DNA of 64,000 nucleotides, from positions 24,149,001 through 24,213,000 of the forward strand of contig NC_059478.1 in NCBI RefSeq assembly GCF_018139145.2, read 5' to 3'. A program made the position numbers and the translations under genes. Of this stretch, positions 1 through 12,800 are shown one piece after another; within the stretch, counting starts at the first letter, position 1, and the number at the start of each line of letters is the position of its first letter. Below the pieces are notes generated by a model. It saw nothing but the letters and a program-made list of their open reading frames with translations, searched no databases and was not told the DNA's origin. Origin of the DNA: Gymnogyps californianus. Its lineage: Eukaryota; Chordata; Aves; Accipitriformes; Cathartidae.

Positions 1-3000
1 CAGATATAATCTGTTAGATGTTGCCTCTTTAATTCTGCGCAGTTTGTAGCAGTAGCCTGTCTTCGTTACTTATAATCCTTCTAAGATCTTTCGTGTTTGT
101 GAAGCAGGCCTGCAGAGGGATGTGCTTTGCAGCTTGCCTCAGTAGCTATGATGAGGGGAAAAAGCTCTAAGGCCTTTTTGTGCAGCTGTGGAAGACTGCA
201 CCCAGGTCTTCCTTACATCAATTTTGGCAGCAGAAGCATACATGTCCCTCATCTCCAGACTTGACTAAGGGCTTTTGCCCAGCAAAGGGAAATCTCAAAA
301 GCTGTCGAGCACCAAGGCAATTTTCCACTTCCTACAGTGGTACCTTGCTAAAATTCAGCCCTGGATCAGGGATCTGTCCTAATATTTAGGCTCCCCAGTT
401 CAAGATTTTGAGCTACTTGATGCAAATGAAGGACAGTAAGTGACAGTAACCCATCGAGACTTGATTGAAGCCAACTTCCCTTTTTTTCTTAGACCATTTT
501 GTCCTAACACAAGTGAGATGGTATTTGTCAGTTATGCAAGTCATAAGCAATGCTGGAATAAATTGAGAAGTAAGTGGAGCTGAGCCAGACAGAGCTGGTC
601 CTTTTGATCTTTTCCTGTATATCTTTTATATACAGAAAGGCAAGAGACCTCAGGGGTGTCCTGTCTAGTCCTGTGCTGCTATATGGCCCCTTCATCTGAC
701 CAACGGCAAATACATAAGAGGTGTCCATAAAAAAAAAATAAATGGGTGTGTTTAACGAAACTGTCTGAAACATAAGTTAAGTCACAAAACTTGACAGCTC
801 ATTTTCTCCAGCTTCCTAACAACAGTGTCACTAATATTCATTGAAGCATAGAATTGAAATGCCTTCCCTTATCACTTAACCTGTTCTTTTACGGTATACA
901 TTTTTTAAAAAAATTGCAGCACTGTTGCCCTTTAGATCAGTGCTGCTATTCTAAGCCTGGCAAGCGGTGTTTTTTCTGTGGCTGAAAAGTGAATCTGTAG
1001 AATCTGAATATAACCTCGTGATTCATTACTTTATACACTTTTCAGTTTATTGAGACACGAAGTGCTGGATTTCATGGAAGCTGGACCTCACTGCCAAATA
1101 ACAAAGTTTGAACTTGTTCTCCTTGTGGCATTAATTGCTAATTTACAGCTACTATGGAAGAGCAGGTCGAGTGGTGCAGGCACAAGATTCACCAGCGGAA
1201 ATTACCCAGACTCCATAGTTACGCAGTTAACAATGACTCTGTAGCGCTACTGTTAGCGTGACCCTTTCAGCATTTTTTAAGTTATTTTGGCATTTCTTGT
1301 AGTAGGCCATTCTATCTTCAAGACACTCTTGACAGATACTCATTAGAGATGAAGCTTTGTAGTTAAATACAAGTTTCACTAGAGTTATGGCTAAACCGTA
1401 GGAAGTTTTTTTTGGTGCTTCTCCCCATCACCAGCATGTCTCCCAGGCTGTTTTTCAATCCCAGGCAGGAAGGGGAAGTGAACATTGTTTGTAATTGAAA
1501 CGCTACTGCCTTTCCACTGAGTACCATTTAAGAGGGTAAATATGCAGAAGTCTAAAGTTTGTTTAAAATAGAAGTACAGCTCCTTAGGTTGATGGTGCTT
1601 ATCTTCAGTCCACTGGTCAGCTGTCTTAGATGATAACCTTCTACTTCAACAATAGAATTAATAGCAGCCTTTTGGTTATTCATATACCACAATATTTTTA
1701 TAAAAGAAGTCTGCCTATGATCTGCTGATGCTTTTCAGGGAAGGGGGAGCGTAGTGCCATTTTTCAGGACATGTTGTCTGTATGTTGTCATGTCAGCTGC
1801 TCTGTGCAGCAGTGCAGGGTAGGCATTCCACTTGCTGCTCTCCCAACAGAGCTGTTGATTTCCATAAAGATATTTTGCAAGTGCTTTACCAGTCTGACTT
1901 TATTAAGTAATGTGTAAAGGGTTCCCTCTGTGACCTCTGAGGATTTTCTAAACCAAATAGTTTGGAAATTACATTTGGCAAACCCTAAATTCTGAACAAA
2001 GCAGGTGCAAAAAATGTTTTTAATCTGTTGCCTTTAGTTAGAGCTTAATTTCTTAGTGCTGAGTATTTCCACCAGTCATAGCAGTGCTCCTTGCGCTAGT
2101 ATCTAAATGTGATTGAGTGGTGCTACTTCTGTATCTGAGGTGGCTCCTCTTCATTTGGGATTAACTCAGTAGTTGTTTTAGACCAGAAACATTATCTGCT
2201 ACTCCAGTCCTGAGACTATGCTAAGTGGAAAAGTCCTGGATAAAAAAGTGAGTCTTGCACCATCTTACTTGTGGTGAAACTTGAGTTGGTTTCCTGGATG
2301 GCAGCAGAGGAGGAAGGCTCAGCTCGCAGGGAGGGCACAGCAACCTCGTGGGCCATTGTTGACTGTGTTGTTAGAGTAATGAAGGCTCTGATTGCGGAGC
2401 CTCATAGAAGACCCCATGAAACAGCATGCCATGCAGGCACACTATGCTACAGTGAGCTCTGCCTCAGGGGTCTGAAAGTCCAGGTAGGAGACAGGACAGT
2501 AGATGGATACAGGCAAACCTGTATGTATGGCACGAGACAACGCAGAGACAAAATGATCACCAGGAATGTCACTGGTTACAGCATAATCATTGCTTGACTC
2601 CTGAAGAGATCCGACTGGAAAAGAAGGATTTGGAGGCCTGTGTCTTGCTGAATGTGCTATGGAAGAGCCTTTGCCTTAGCCTGGGGCACTGCATGGAAAA
2701 AATGTGAAGGAGCTTGTGCGAAAATATGATGTGTGGGTGATGAAGCATTGCTGGTGCCTGGAGAGAGTCAGCACCTCAGTAGAACGTCGTATATCAGGGA
2801 GAAGTGTGAGTCTTTCAAACAGAAAAATAGTGCAGTCTGTTGTCTTAGAGAGCAGGGGTAATGGCTGGGCAGCGCTCACTGTATGGCCAGGCTTCAGCAA
2901 TTTAATACTGTGTGTCTTCACAGCTCTGCCTGACAAGGATATACTCTTATTCTGTTGTGCATTAGTATAACCCAAAGAGCATTTCCAAGGAGCTTCTCAA

Positions 3001-6000
3001 ATCTTTTTAAGATACCTGCTTTTGAGGCTCCACAACATTCAGAATGTTAAATGCTGAACGAAGCTTAAAGGAACAAGGGGTTTTGTCATGTGAATATTCA
3101 CTTTTTTAATAAAATAAAGCAGCTACTACTGGAAGGAAAGGAAAAAAAAAGGCAGCACATTCTCAGGCAAATTACTGGCACAGATTCACTAGTTAAAAGT
3201 AAGGAAGGTCCTGAAGTGTAATGGAGTGAATCACTTATGACCAGCTTTATGGTGGTGTAATCTGACATTTACTTTCAATGGTAAATACAGAAAATGATAG
3301 TGAAATGTTGAAAATGTGATGTGTCATAAAAGTTACAGCCTCCTCATCAAGTTTATTATGCTTTGGGAGATACAGAGTCTTGGTTGCTTCCTGGAATAGG
3401 TAAGATGTTTGAAATTTAGACACCGAAATGTAAACTAGTCCTTTGCTACCTGTAGGTTTGAGATGGTCAAATATCAGCATAATTACGCAGCCGACGAGTT
3501 CTGCTCGAGTGCCCATTGCCCGCAGTTGGCTGCGCATCAGTTGGTCGTGAGCTGCAGGTTTCCACGGAAACTGCATGTACCATTACCTGTGAATAATTGA
3601 GAATGGCAGCTGTAATGAGAGAATTTGGGGCAAATTGTGTAAATATTCGTAACTAGATTACAGTGGTAAAATATTTTCACTCTAGATGAAGATTTAACTT
3701 CCAGGCTTAAGGAGATTAAACTGAAGAGGTCCAGGAAAGAATCCATCCTTGTGAAATCTGAGGATGAGTGTTTTAAAACCCATTACAAATTCCCAGAATT
3801 TCAGAGCAGGGTTCGGGAAAGTTGTATTCCCTGTGCTGCCTCAGGGGTCTGATATCCTTTGTATTTTTGTTCTTGGGGGCAGGCAATTGAAAGGCAAAAG
3901 CTCTGAATTTGTAGCAGCTGTGTTGGCTGGGAAGTAACTGCTCAGACCCCACTGCTTCCAGGCAGGTGCCTTGTTCTTGTCCTACTTGCAAAGACATGTG
4001 AGGATACACCAGAGGTTTGGAATAAAATAGCCAGGTAGCATCTGCCAAGTCTCCCCTGTTTTTCATCTTCAGCTTATGTATTTATTTTTTAAAAAGTTAG
4101 ATGCGGTAGCTTAATATTCAGAGCACTCTTGTGCTCTGTGGTGTGATCTGCATAAACTGAAGGAGAGATGCTAGAAGCTAGCTCTTTCTGTAAAGACAGC
4201 TTTGTGTGTGATAGAGAGGAAAAGCCAGCTGAATGTAACAGGATTCACTGTCATTGCTGCTCAGATACTGTAGATGTGTATTTATGTTGGGTTGAAGTGA
4301 CCTGAAGAATTTCCATTGCCCATCTCAGGGCATACTGTCTCTTGCACTGAGCTTGCAGAAGAAATGCGTGCAGTCGTGCCAGCAGGAGATATGTGTGTTT
4401 TGTATTAGCCTAAGGTTAAAAAGAAATGGTGACTGTTTTGTGTGCTGCAGCTAATGAAAAGTTTTGGGCTAAGACATCACAGTTAATTTTATACAAAATT
4501 AACTTGTCTTTGAAACTTGTTTTGTTTTATTTTTTGCCAGCAACAGTTTCTCACCGCTGGTAAAGCAGTAGAGTATGTCTATTTTTATGTGAGCCCAGAG
4601 CAAGCCAGGGGGTTGGCATTACCTGGAAGAATGTCATCTTCATCTGGGAAGCTTAAAAAGACGGTGCTAGACTCCCAGTTGTTTTCATTGCCTCTCAAAC
4701 CACAGAAAGACCTGGGAAGTAGCTGCTTGTGCAGTTTAGAGAGGGAATGTTAATTGGTGTAACTGAGCTTTCCTCCTCGAAAGTAGTGAACTCTGAAAAC
4801 TCTCAAATCATGAATGTTGCTAGGTTAATTGGATCGTTAAATTTAGCAAAGCCTCAACTGTGCCTCACTGAATAAAATAGGGCTACCATTTATTATTTAA
4901 ATGTCTGTTGTGACATGAGGCGGTAGCTCAGGGTGGGCTACCTTGCAAACGAGGCCGTTACTATTGACTTGAGAGATGGAGCTTGTCATGAATTGCATCT
5001 GCGCTGATGCTGTCAGTTTATTTTGAGCCAGATAGCTGTAACCAGCTTTCATTCCACTAGCAAATACCTGGGGATATATGGGGCTATGTACTAGCAGTGC
5101 TTGGCTGAAGAGGAATTAGTTTTGTCTTACAGTCAGTGATCCACAGCATCCGGCAGCCTTATTAATTAAAACTAGAACATGTCACAAGACTCTGATCCGA
5201 GTATGTAAAAAGGAGGTACTTTAAACTTTGTATTTTGCTTAAAAAACCCCAAACAACTCACCAAAGAAATGCTCTGCTGATGAATGAAAGATTTAATAAT
5301 AAAGAAGGTTTAAATGGGAGGAAATACTCTTGCTCAGGTTTCCCTCTGCTCATGATGCCAGAGCCTTGTCAGGGTGAAATATGTAACACCGGCTGAATGG
5401 CTGAGCAGCTTCCATCTGCTTCAGGATCTCTCAAAGATAATCAAGAATGATGAAAATTGTTTCTTCATTTTTGACCTCTAACCAACCTGTTAGCCTTATG
5501 TCTATAAAACAAGGGATGTCTCCAGACTGGACATAAATTGTAATGCCAGTGTAGATCACAACTCCTCTATCAATATTTGAACTGGAAAGAGCTTATATCA
5601 GTATAGCAGCAGTTTATTGTATTCATGAGAAGAACTCCATACCCTTAAGACCCATTAATTTGACAGAACCCTAATAGCAGCTTGCAAATCTTACTGCCAT
5701 TTCTTGCAGGAAGTGAGGTCCTTCAGGATATGCTGTCCCATGACTAGAGGAACCATCAGCAACGTTCATTGCCCATGCATGCCATCTTTCTGCAAAACAG
5801 GAGATTTATTCTTTGTTACCACAAGGATTAGTTTTACATATACAACAGTAATGTGGCACTGGCCCATCCTCACTCATCTCTGTGCTTGCCAAATGCCCTC
5901 TCCCAACGATCTTTGTCTCTTCTGTATAATACTGGGCGTTTTACTGCCATTGTGAGTTTTCTGTAAGTCCTTTGGCTTTTTTTTCATGTTGTTCTTTCAG

Positions 6001-6219
6001 CCATGTTCTTCCTGTGTACCGTCTCCTTGCTTGCACCTTCACTGCCTTGGAAATGGGCTTCCTGCATTCATCAGTTGGTCCTTATTGCCAAGTGCCCTGT
6101 TCCTTCCTTTCCCCCTTGTGCTGTACTGATAGCACAACACCGATGCTTAGCCGACCATATAAAATGATACATTATCTCACACCCCTCCTTTCCCCAAGTT
6201 CTGTTTTTAATTTCTCTGC
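1..6219. other. Unique non-coding DNA, no gene recognised
   Basis: All six frames are closed by frequent stops. The longest open stretches are around 110 codons and resemble no family I know. The text is AT-leaning vertebrate DNA with an A10 run at 729-738 and a short A9 run near 3141. I saw no recognisable repeat, no tRNA-like B-box and no CpG-rich patch. It is probably intronic or intergenic. Old repeats diverged beyond recognition by eye could still be present. Confidence 0.6.
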
Positions 6220-6312
6220 ACGATCTGTGTGCTTTGGGCTGCAGGCATCTTGAGGAGGAGGAATGCTTCATGTTTAACTCCGTAAAGCCCTGTGCAAAGT
6301 GCTGGTAAGGGG
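6220..6312 (+). repeat. Weak CORE-SINE / L2-tail-like relic
   Basis: The stretch resembles the tail shared by amniote CORE-SINEs and L2 elements. A block like 'gatctgtgtgctttgggctg' is followed by a segment resembling 'gtacagcgcctagcac', here 'gtaaagccctgtgcaaagtg'. The order and spacing fit a sense copy, but divergence is high and no target-site duplication is visible. If real, it is a very old insertion predating birds. A chance resemblance cannot be excluded by eye. Confidence 0.35.
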
Positions 6313-9294
6313 TCTAACAGTATGGGCTGTCACTCTGGAGTAGTACATCTGTGCAGAAATGCTTGCTCAGAGCAAAACAATGCTTCTACTAACTCTTACC
6401 TTCTCTCCAAGGATGAGTGTCATAGCTTTCTGGAGATTTATATCATCTCGCAGAAGTTTTGCTGACCTGTTGAGCAAATGCTGCATTCCCACAGTTGGTT
6501 AGCACAGCCAAGGCAGCCTGCCTGTCCAGTGCTGCCAAGCTCGTTGTGCTGTCTGAGTTCAGTGAGCGGGAGCATGGATGTTTACATATATCTCACCTAA
6601 CTGTCAGTCCTTCCCGAACGTCATTCATCTGTCATTTTGGCTGCCGCACACTCTGTCTCATTTGCTTACATTCCTTAAACTCTCACTGCAGTAACTCTCA
6701 AGGGGTAATAAAAAAAAGATTGTTGCGTCTAAACATTGTTGGGAAAACGTTAAAGATTGGCAACCTACCGAGAGAGGCTGTTGGCTTAAGAAAGATTTAG
6801 TGGGCCTTAAATAGCAGAGGTCGTTATGGCTGTGGAAGAGAAAAAAAACTTGGAGTATGTTTGCAGTAGATGGAGAAGTCCCTGGAAAACTAAGTATTTC
6901 AGCACAGCAGTCATTGAACTACACATGAACCTGAAAAAGCTGAACTGGAATACACAAACATTGTCCTTTCTGTGTTTCTTCACAGCCAGCACATTCATCT
7001 GGGCCTCGGTTTTAGTGTGGAATGAAAGGAGGGTGCATTGCTTTAGTTGCAGACTCTGTCCTTTGCAGAAAGCCAGGCAGTCAGGACGCAGCCCCCTACC
7101 CTGAAACATCCGATTTGCCCATTACGGAATTATAAAGGCAAGATTTGAGACAGCTGGCCATATCTTTGGAAGTCTTCCACTGCCATCCTGTGAACCTTCA
7201 GGAGACGCCAGAGGGAGGTTGTTTAAAACTCAGTTTAAACTCGCTTGTTAATACAAAGGAAGATAAACACCTTCCCCATCTGCAATATTAAGAAGGAGGC
7301 TCAAATCTTTGAGGTGCTGCAGAGTGTTTCAGTGATTGAGGAGGGAAAGGACGGATGAGGCACAGGCTGGTATTAGGACTCACTTTTGGTGCTTTTTGTT
7401 TCTTATTTTGTATGGGACAGAGGTTTGTTATCCTAAGCTCTCTGTCTTTGCGGTTGGGTTTCAGAAGGAGCCCCTGTCCTGAAGATGCCTTTGGTATGGC
7501 TTGGAGGTCTCACTGTTGGAATGTTTTTTCTGGGAAACACGAGAAGTGAGTGGTTCATTTGAAAGGCTTGTTTCCTTAGTGGTCTGTCTTTGGTAGTTAT
7601 TTGTGGTGACAACACAGCCGTTGGCTGAAGCAGCCTGCATGCTGCAGGCTGAGTTGTAGACTGCAGTGCCGCTGGACTCCTACCAGAGCGATGTTTGTTC
7701 ACCTGTAGCAACAAAGTGAAATTGTGTTTATAATCCTTGCCGTGTCTCTGCAGAGCTGTCTCATCCATGCACCTTTGGGGCTTATGTGAAGAGACGCCAT
7801 TGCTCCCTTTCCAGCACCAAGTAGCAAGGGAGGGGTTGTCCATGGCCTGACTGAATTTCTCTCCCTCCTTTGCATTGCATCCCACGGGAGCATCTTTCAT
7901 AGCTCATGGTAGCTTGTGCTCCCTTGAAAAAGAGCAGAGTCTTGTGGGGCACTGGCTGTGTTCTGGAGCACTAGGATAGTGCCCATAACAAGATGATTAG
8001 CATGGATTTGCTGACTGGTGGGGATAGAGACTTGAGTGTGCCTGTTACCGTGCTCATCCTAATGGTGTTGTCCCTGTTAAGGGAAGCGATGAGCGTTTCC
8101 CTGCCGTGTCCCCAGGATGTGTGCTAGTCCAGCCCGTAGGAGCTCGTGTTCTTTGATCTGCTGCAACACATCTGCTCGAAAGGATTAGCAGAAAACTCCC
8201 TTCTCAGCAGCTTACGGTTGTCGTATACTGACACCTGTATTTTGGTATTTGCAAGCTAAGCCTGTGCACTTAAACAAATAAGCAAGCTCAGTTCTACATG
8301 GGTAAAATTGTAGGATGAGCCTGCTTTAATTAGAGCTAGTGAGACTCCTCAACACTCCTGCTGTTTGCTATCATAAACATCTTGCATATGTTTGCAGCAC
8401 AGTGAAAAAGACAGACTTATGGGGCAGGTGCTTCTTATAAAGCAACAAATCAACTTCCAGATAACTGAAAAAGCCACAGTTGCTTTCAGAACAGGTAGAG
8501 GATACAGAAGGAAATGCTGCTGCCAAACATCTGGTACATGGTCTGCAAACCTCACGAGAGGAGAGTGGGGAATACCTACAGTCGTGGGTCTCCTAGGCTG
8601 TTTGTCTCTGGAGTCCAGACTCTTCCCTAGGGGATGCTTGGTAAGCAGCTTTTCTGGCAGGTTTCAAAGCAAACAGAGCTCAGTGCCTGGAATTTTGTTT
8701 CAGGATCAGCCTAAACTTTTCCCATGGATAAATCTGAGTACTTAACATTTTTCAGATCCGTTGATTAATAAACTGGGAAACTCTCCCAGTACTAAATAAA
8801 GAATATTTAAAATAAAGAATGTGGATCACAGTATCACAGTCTCCAAAGCAATGTTCCCATACTGTACCAGCTCTCCACCTGGATTCAGTCTCTCCGGTCA
8901 GGGTCTGCAGCAGAAGCCAGTGATACCTGCCAGTCAGAACAGTGAGCCTGGTTTTTTACCTCAGAACAAAAATAATACACCATAACCTCTTTATTCCCTC
9001 CTGTTTCACTTGGTCTATATGAAAGCTCCATTGGCTACTTCTTGCTTCAGACATGTCAGCTTTCTTCCTAAATGAATCAACCTTCTTTAATTTTATTAGG
9101 TAGAAGGTTTCTTCAGTCTTATTTTCTATGCTTGTCACTTTTATTAAGCCCCTTGGTTGCATGTTGCTGAATGTGAGTGGAGTCCTGCTCATGCAAATAT
9201 TCCTGTTGATATTTGTGAGCTATTCCTGTGCTCCTTCCTGAACTGACTTAGCTTTGCTTTCCTGAAATCCAGTACTGCTGCTCTGCTGCATTCG
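6313..9294. other. Unique non-coding DNA, no gene recognised
   Basis: There is no supported exon or repeat. A small perfect inverted repeat with 9-bp arms and a 3-nt spacer lies at 7631-7651, a size expected by chance in a window of this length. The longest open frame (about 155 codons, minus strand, 7433-7900) has low-complexity composition and no recognisable domain. An octamer-like ATGCAAAT occurs at 9192-9199. Confidence 0.6.
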
Positions 9295-9875
9295 GAGATT
9301 ATAAAAATCAGAAAGCTGTGATCTCTCATACAGGCTTTCTCTGGATTAATTCCTGTTTGAACTTGAAAAGATGTTTTAGAAAAGCATTCCATCTTAACTT
9401 GACAATTATCAGCAATGTGCAGTCCTCTGCAGTTCATGGTATATTGTTTCAGTTGTTAATTAACCTCTCTGTTAAAAGTTCTGCCTTTCAGCCTTCCCCT
9501 TTTATCTATTAAGATTCTCTAGACTCTTATCAAATTTCTGTTTCTGAGATGGCATTTAGTTACTTTGATCCAGTTACCTTTCAATCTTCTCTTTGATAAG
9601 GTGAACAGATTGAGACCCTGGAACCTCTCTCTAAAATGGTATGTTTCTCCGTGCTTAAACCATTCCTACAGCTCTGGACTGATTCGGTGTTACCAATGTC
9701 TTCCTAGGAGGAGTACCAAACGTGGAGGTAGTGCGGTCTGCTCGCTCCTTGCCAGTGTCTCCGTGCAGCCCAGGGCTGTCTCCTATGGTTTTCTTTCTTT
9801 CAGACCTGGTTACAGCATCATGCGCTGTGTTAAGGACATAGCTCCCTTGCACAGAGAGGCTGTTCAGACACAAGG
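9295..9875 (-). repeat. Ancient CR1 LINE fragment, antisense
   Basis: Read on the plus strand, this follows the reverse complement of the CR1 3' half over nearly 600 bp in the right order. A region like 'gttttagaaaagcattcc' comes first, then 'ttgttaattaacctctctg', then the hallmark 'cttctctttgataaggtgaa' with 'cagattgagaccctgg', then the 'ttaccaatgtcttcc' block. In sense orientation this is the end of the reverse-transcriptase ORF plus the 3' untranslated tail. Many substitutions and small indels, and the loss of the terminal octamer repeat, mark it as old. The start is judged from a degraded 3'-end match near 9295 and the end from the last collinear block near 9870. It has no coding capacity. 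The exact CR1 subfamily cannot be told by eye. Confidence 0.78.
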
Positions 9876-12800
9876 TCTGTAGGAAGAGATAACATTTTTA
9901 TTAGACTAGATAACACAGATGGAAAAAATGAATGAGAAGCCCTTCATCAAATATGATCCTCCTCCACCCCCGCAAACTTAGCTTTCCTTGCATCTTTCGA
10001 GCTGCCTGGTTATATCAAGACTGTTGCCAAATACTTTGACCTTCATTTTCAGTCTTTATCCTATCCTTACTCTGTAGGATTCTTCTGCCTCACCTTTAGC
10101 CTGACAATGAGGCTCATCGTGTCAGGGTTCCACTTTATTTAAGGGATCACAATATTCCTTCTGCAGGATGGCGGTTCTCCCTGCCTTGAAAATTTTATAG
10201 TTGACATTTACCCCAAGCACCGCAAAAGTAGACTCAAGGTCTCCTTTTAAAATAGGAACTAAACACGCATAGCACAACCACACAAAAAGACCCTTATCTC
10301 TTCGTTGGTTTTTCATTACCTCCTGTGGCTCTAATCTGATTGCTTTGCATATATTAATGAAGAAGGAAGGAAAATATTTGTAATAATAGGTGCATGGCAT
10401 TCTGGGATTGATTTAGTTATTTCCAAAAAGGCATGCTCCAGTATTTATTCCTTTAGGCAGTCTTGGGTTGCTGGTGGTGGCTCCTTAGTTGTTCTTGGGG
10501 CCGTAATCATCATGCAATGAGATGATGTAATGAACTCCATTCCCTGCTAGCTGCTCTTTCTCCAGGAATACCAGTATTCAGGCTGTGACTTTGGTTTGTG
10601 GTTTTGTTCAGTACTTTGTAGATGTACAGAAGAGAAGCCAGCTTGCACAGGTATTTCAGACCCGTTCATCACAGAAACTCCTTTTGGAACAGAGGGCTGA
10701 AATGAAGGGCTACAGCCCAAACACCCCTCCACCACATGCTGGAGACTCTCCTCTGACTTTGATACTGAAACATGAATACTTGAAAAATCTTGATATTGCT
10801 TACTTATTTGCAGAAAAGGCAAGAAAAAAGCATGTGGTGTTCCAGCAGACACAAACAGAGAAGGATCCAGGCCTTCTATTTCTGGTCTCCTTCAGGAACA
10901 CCAATATCTGTTTTTCAAATGGATGCAGGGAAGTCTAGATAATATAAAAAAGCAGATTTACTTTAGGGAAGAACAGATGCTTGCACTGAAAATGTGACTG
11001 GTTTTCACGTTATCCAGGGCTGTCAGTGGGTGTTGAATATTTATATACTGTAGGGAAAAGGTGATGAACTAGTTTGCTTCATACTAGCTTTTTCTGCAGG
11101 AGTGAAAAAGCCAAGAATTCTCAGATGAAGCTTCCTGTTAGTTGTTTTCAGTGCGTGAATAGCAGGGATCGTGTGGAAGAGTTTGTGGGTGATGAGAGAA
11201 AACTCCCCAGGGTTATCTAGCGAGAGGTTGGGGCAATTCTTACTTCTCAGCATGTGCTTGGTTTGACAGTGAAAATAAATAAGAGGGACCTAGGAATGAG
11301 AGTTCTTCTATTTCTGAAAGGAAGCCTATGGAAGTGTTTTATATCATATTTTCTTTACAGTCTATAGAAGCTGACAGCCTCTGATTTTAACCTCCGCACA
11401 GCTGTAAATGCCACAACATATTCAAAAGGCGTATGATGATCATTGGGTCACTAATTGCCTATGGAGATGTGCCTATTTCAGCCACCTTGCTGCTGTCCTG
11501 GAAAATCAAAATACGGCTACCTCACACTTGAAATGTTGTTGAGTCCTCTGTCCCTTCTCTCTCCCAATGGTGATAAGCGTAGAGACAGTGAAGTGAAAAC
11601 GTCCATGACTTCCTTCTCTAATAGGTGAGAGCCTGAGCAGATGGAATATTTTTACCAGGGGCCAGTCAGAACAGTCTTTTCACAGTAGATGTGTACTTGA
11701 ACAGGTCTCGGTTGACATGATTTTATTTTCCCTTGGAGGCAGTTTCTCTGTGATGAGTGGGGTTGTTGTAAGTCTCCCCTCCTTGGAAGGAAGGATGTGA
11801 GAACGTGCATGCAGGCATGTAGTCTCTCTCCAGAAGCTGCCTCTGCCATGGGTGGTGCTGCTCACCCATCCATTTCTTTTGATTGCTTGCTTTCTTGAAG
11901 ACTTATCCATAAACAGTTTGCAGTTTCACAAGAAAGAGAGTGTAGTACCTCATGGTGTTGGAAGATGTCATGATATCTTTAAACTCTTCCAGTAGTGCAG
12001 AAAAGAAACTGCTTGTGAGAAGCAGCTGGTAACAGCAAGTGAAGTGCCTTCTAGAAATAAAGTGCTGAACTACATGATGTGCTTGCATCTCTGCCAGTCC
12101 TGTCCCTGGCTATTGCAGAGATTGGGAGACTCACTGCAGTGCCGGAGCTAGGCAAGGTGAAGCCGTGCGGAGCAATGCAGGGGTTGTCATGCTGGTTAGG
12201 TGTGGTGATTTGGTTGGACACACACAGCTCGAGCCACCTGTGCATGACCAAAAGGAATGGAGTGGTCTGTGCCGACAGAGACCTGGTGTGCCTCAGGAGG
12301 GTGCAGCTGAGGGGTTTCTTTGCAGGAAGGTGGGAGATGGATGTGGTCTGGGGGGTTATGGATCCAGGTAGTGTATGTACTGTCAGCCTAAAGGCTGACA
12401 TGAGAGTGTGTGTTTATTTTAGAAATATGCTAGGACACTTAATGAGGGTGGAAGTCAAGTTGTCTGCCTAAGTTTATTAACTTTCTCTTCATTTGCAAGC
12501 TTGAGTTGCTCTAAATTAGGTATTCTGGAAAGGACCAAGTTGCCACCAGCCAGTCTATGTTAACTATATATTAACACAGCTTTATCACTGATCAACCTGG
12601 CATTTTAAGCAGAAGGTTGTTCGCAGGAATTATCATCAGTTCTTTGGCACAGGACTGATGGGCTCAGTGAGCTCCCAAGGCTTCGCCCAGCATTGCTCTG
12701 TGGGTTAGGGAGGGTTTGGGAGGAAACGGATTTGATCTCAGAGTAAAAATAAAGGCCGCTGCATGTTTCACTCTCATATTCTCAACTGCAGTGAAAGGGG

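Noticed and set aside
7631..7651. Perfect 9-bp inverted repeat with 3-nt loop
   Set aside because: Two or so stems of this size are expected by chance in a window this long.
12380..12399. 8-bp perfect hairpin with loop 'taaa'
   Set aside because: Too short to be notable in 64 kb; no terminator or gene context.
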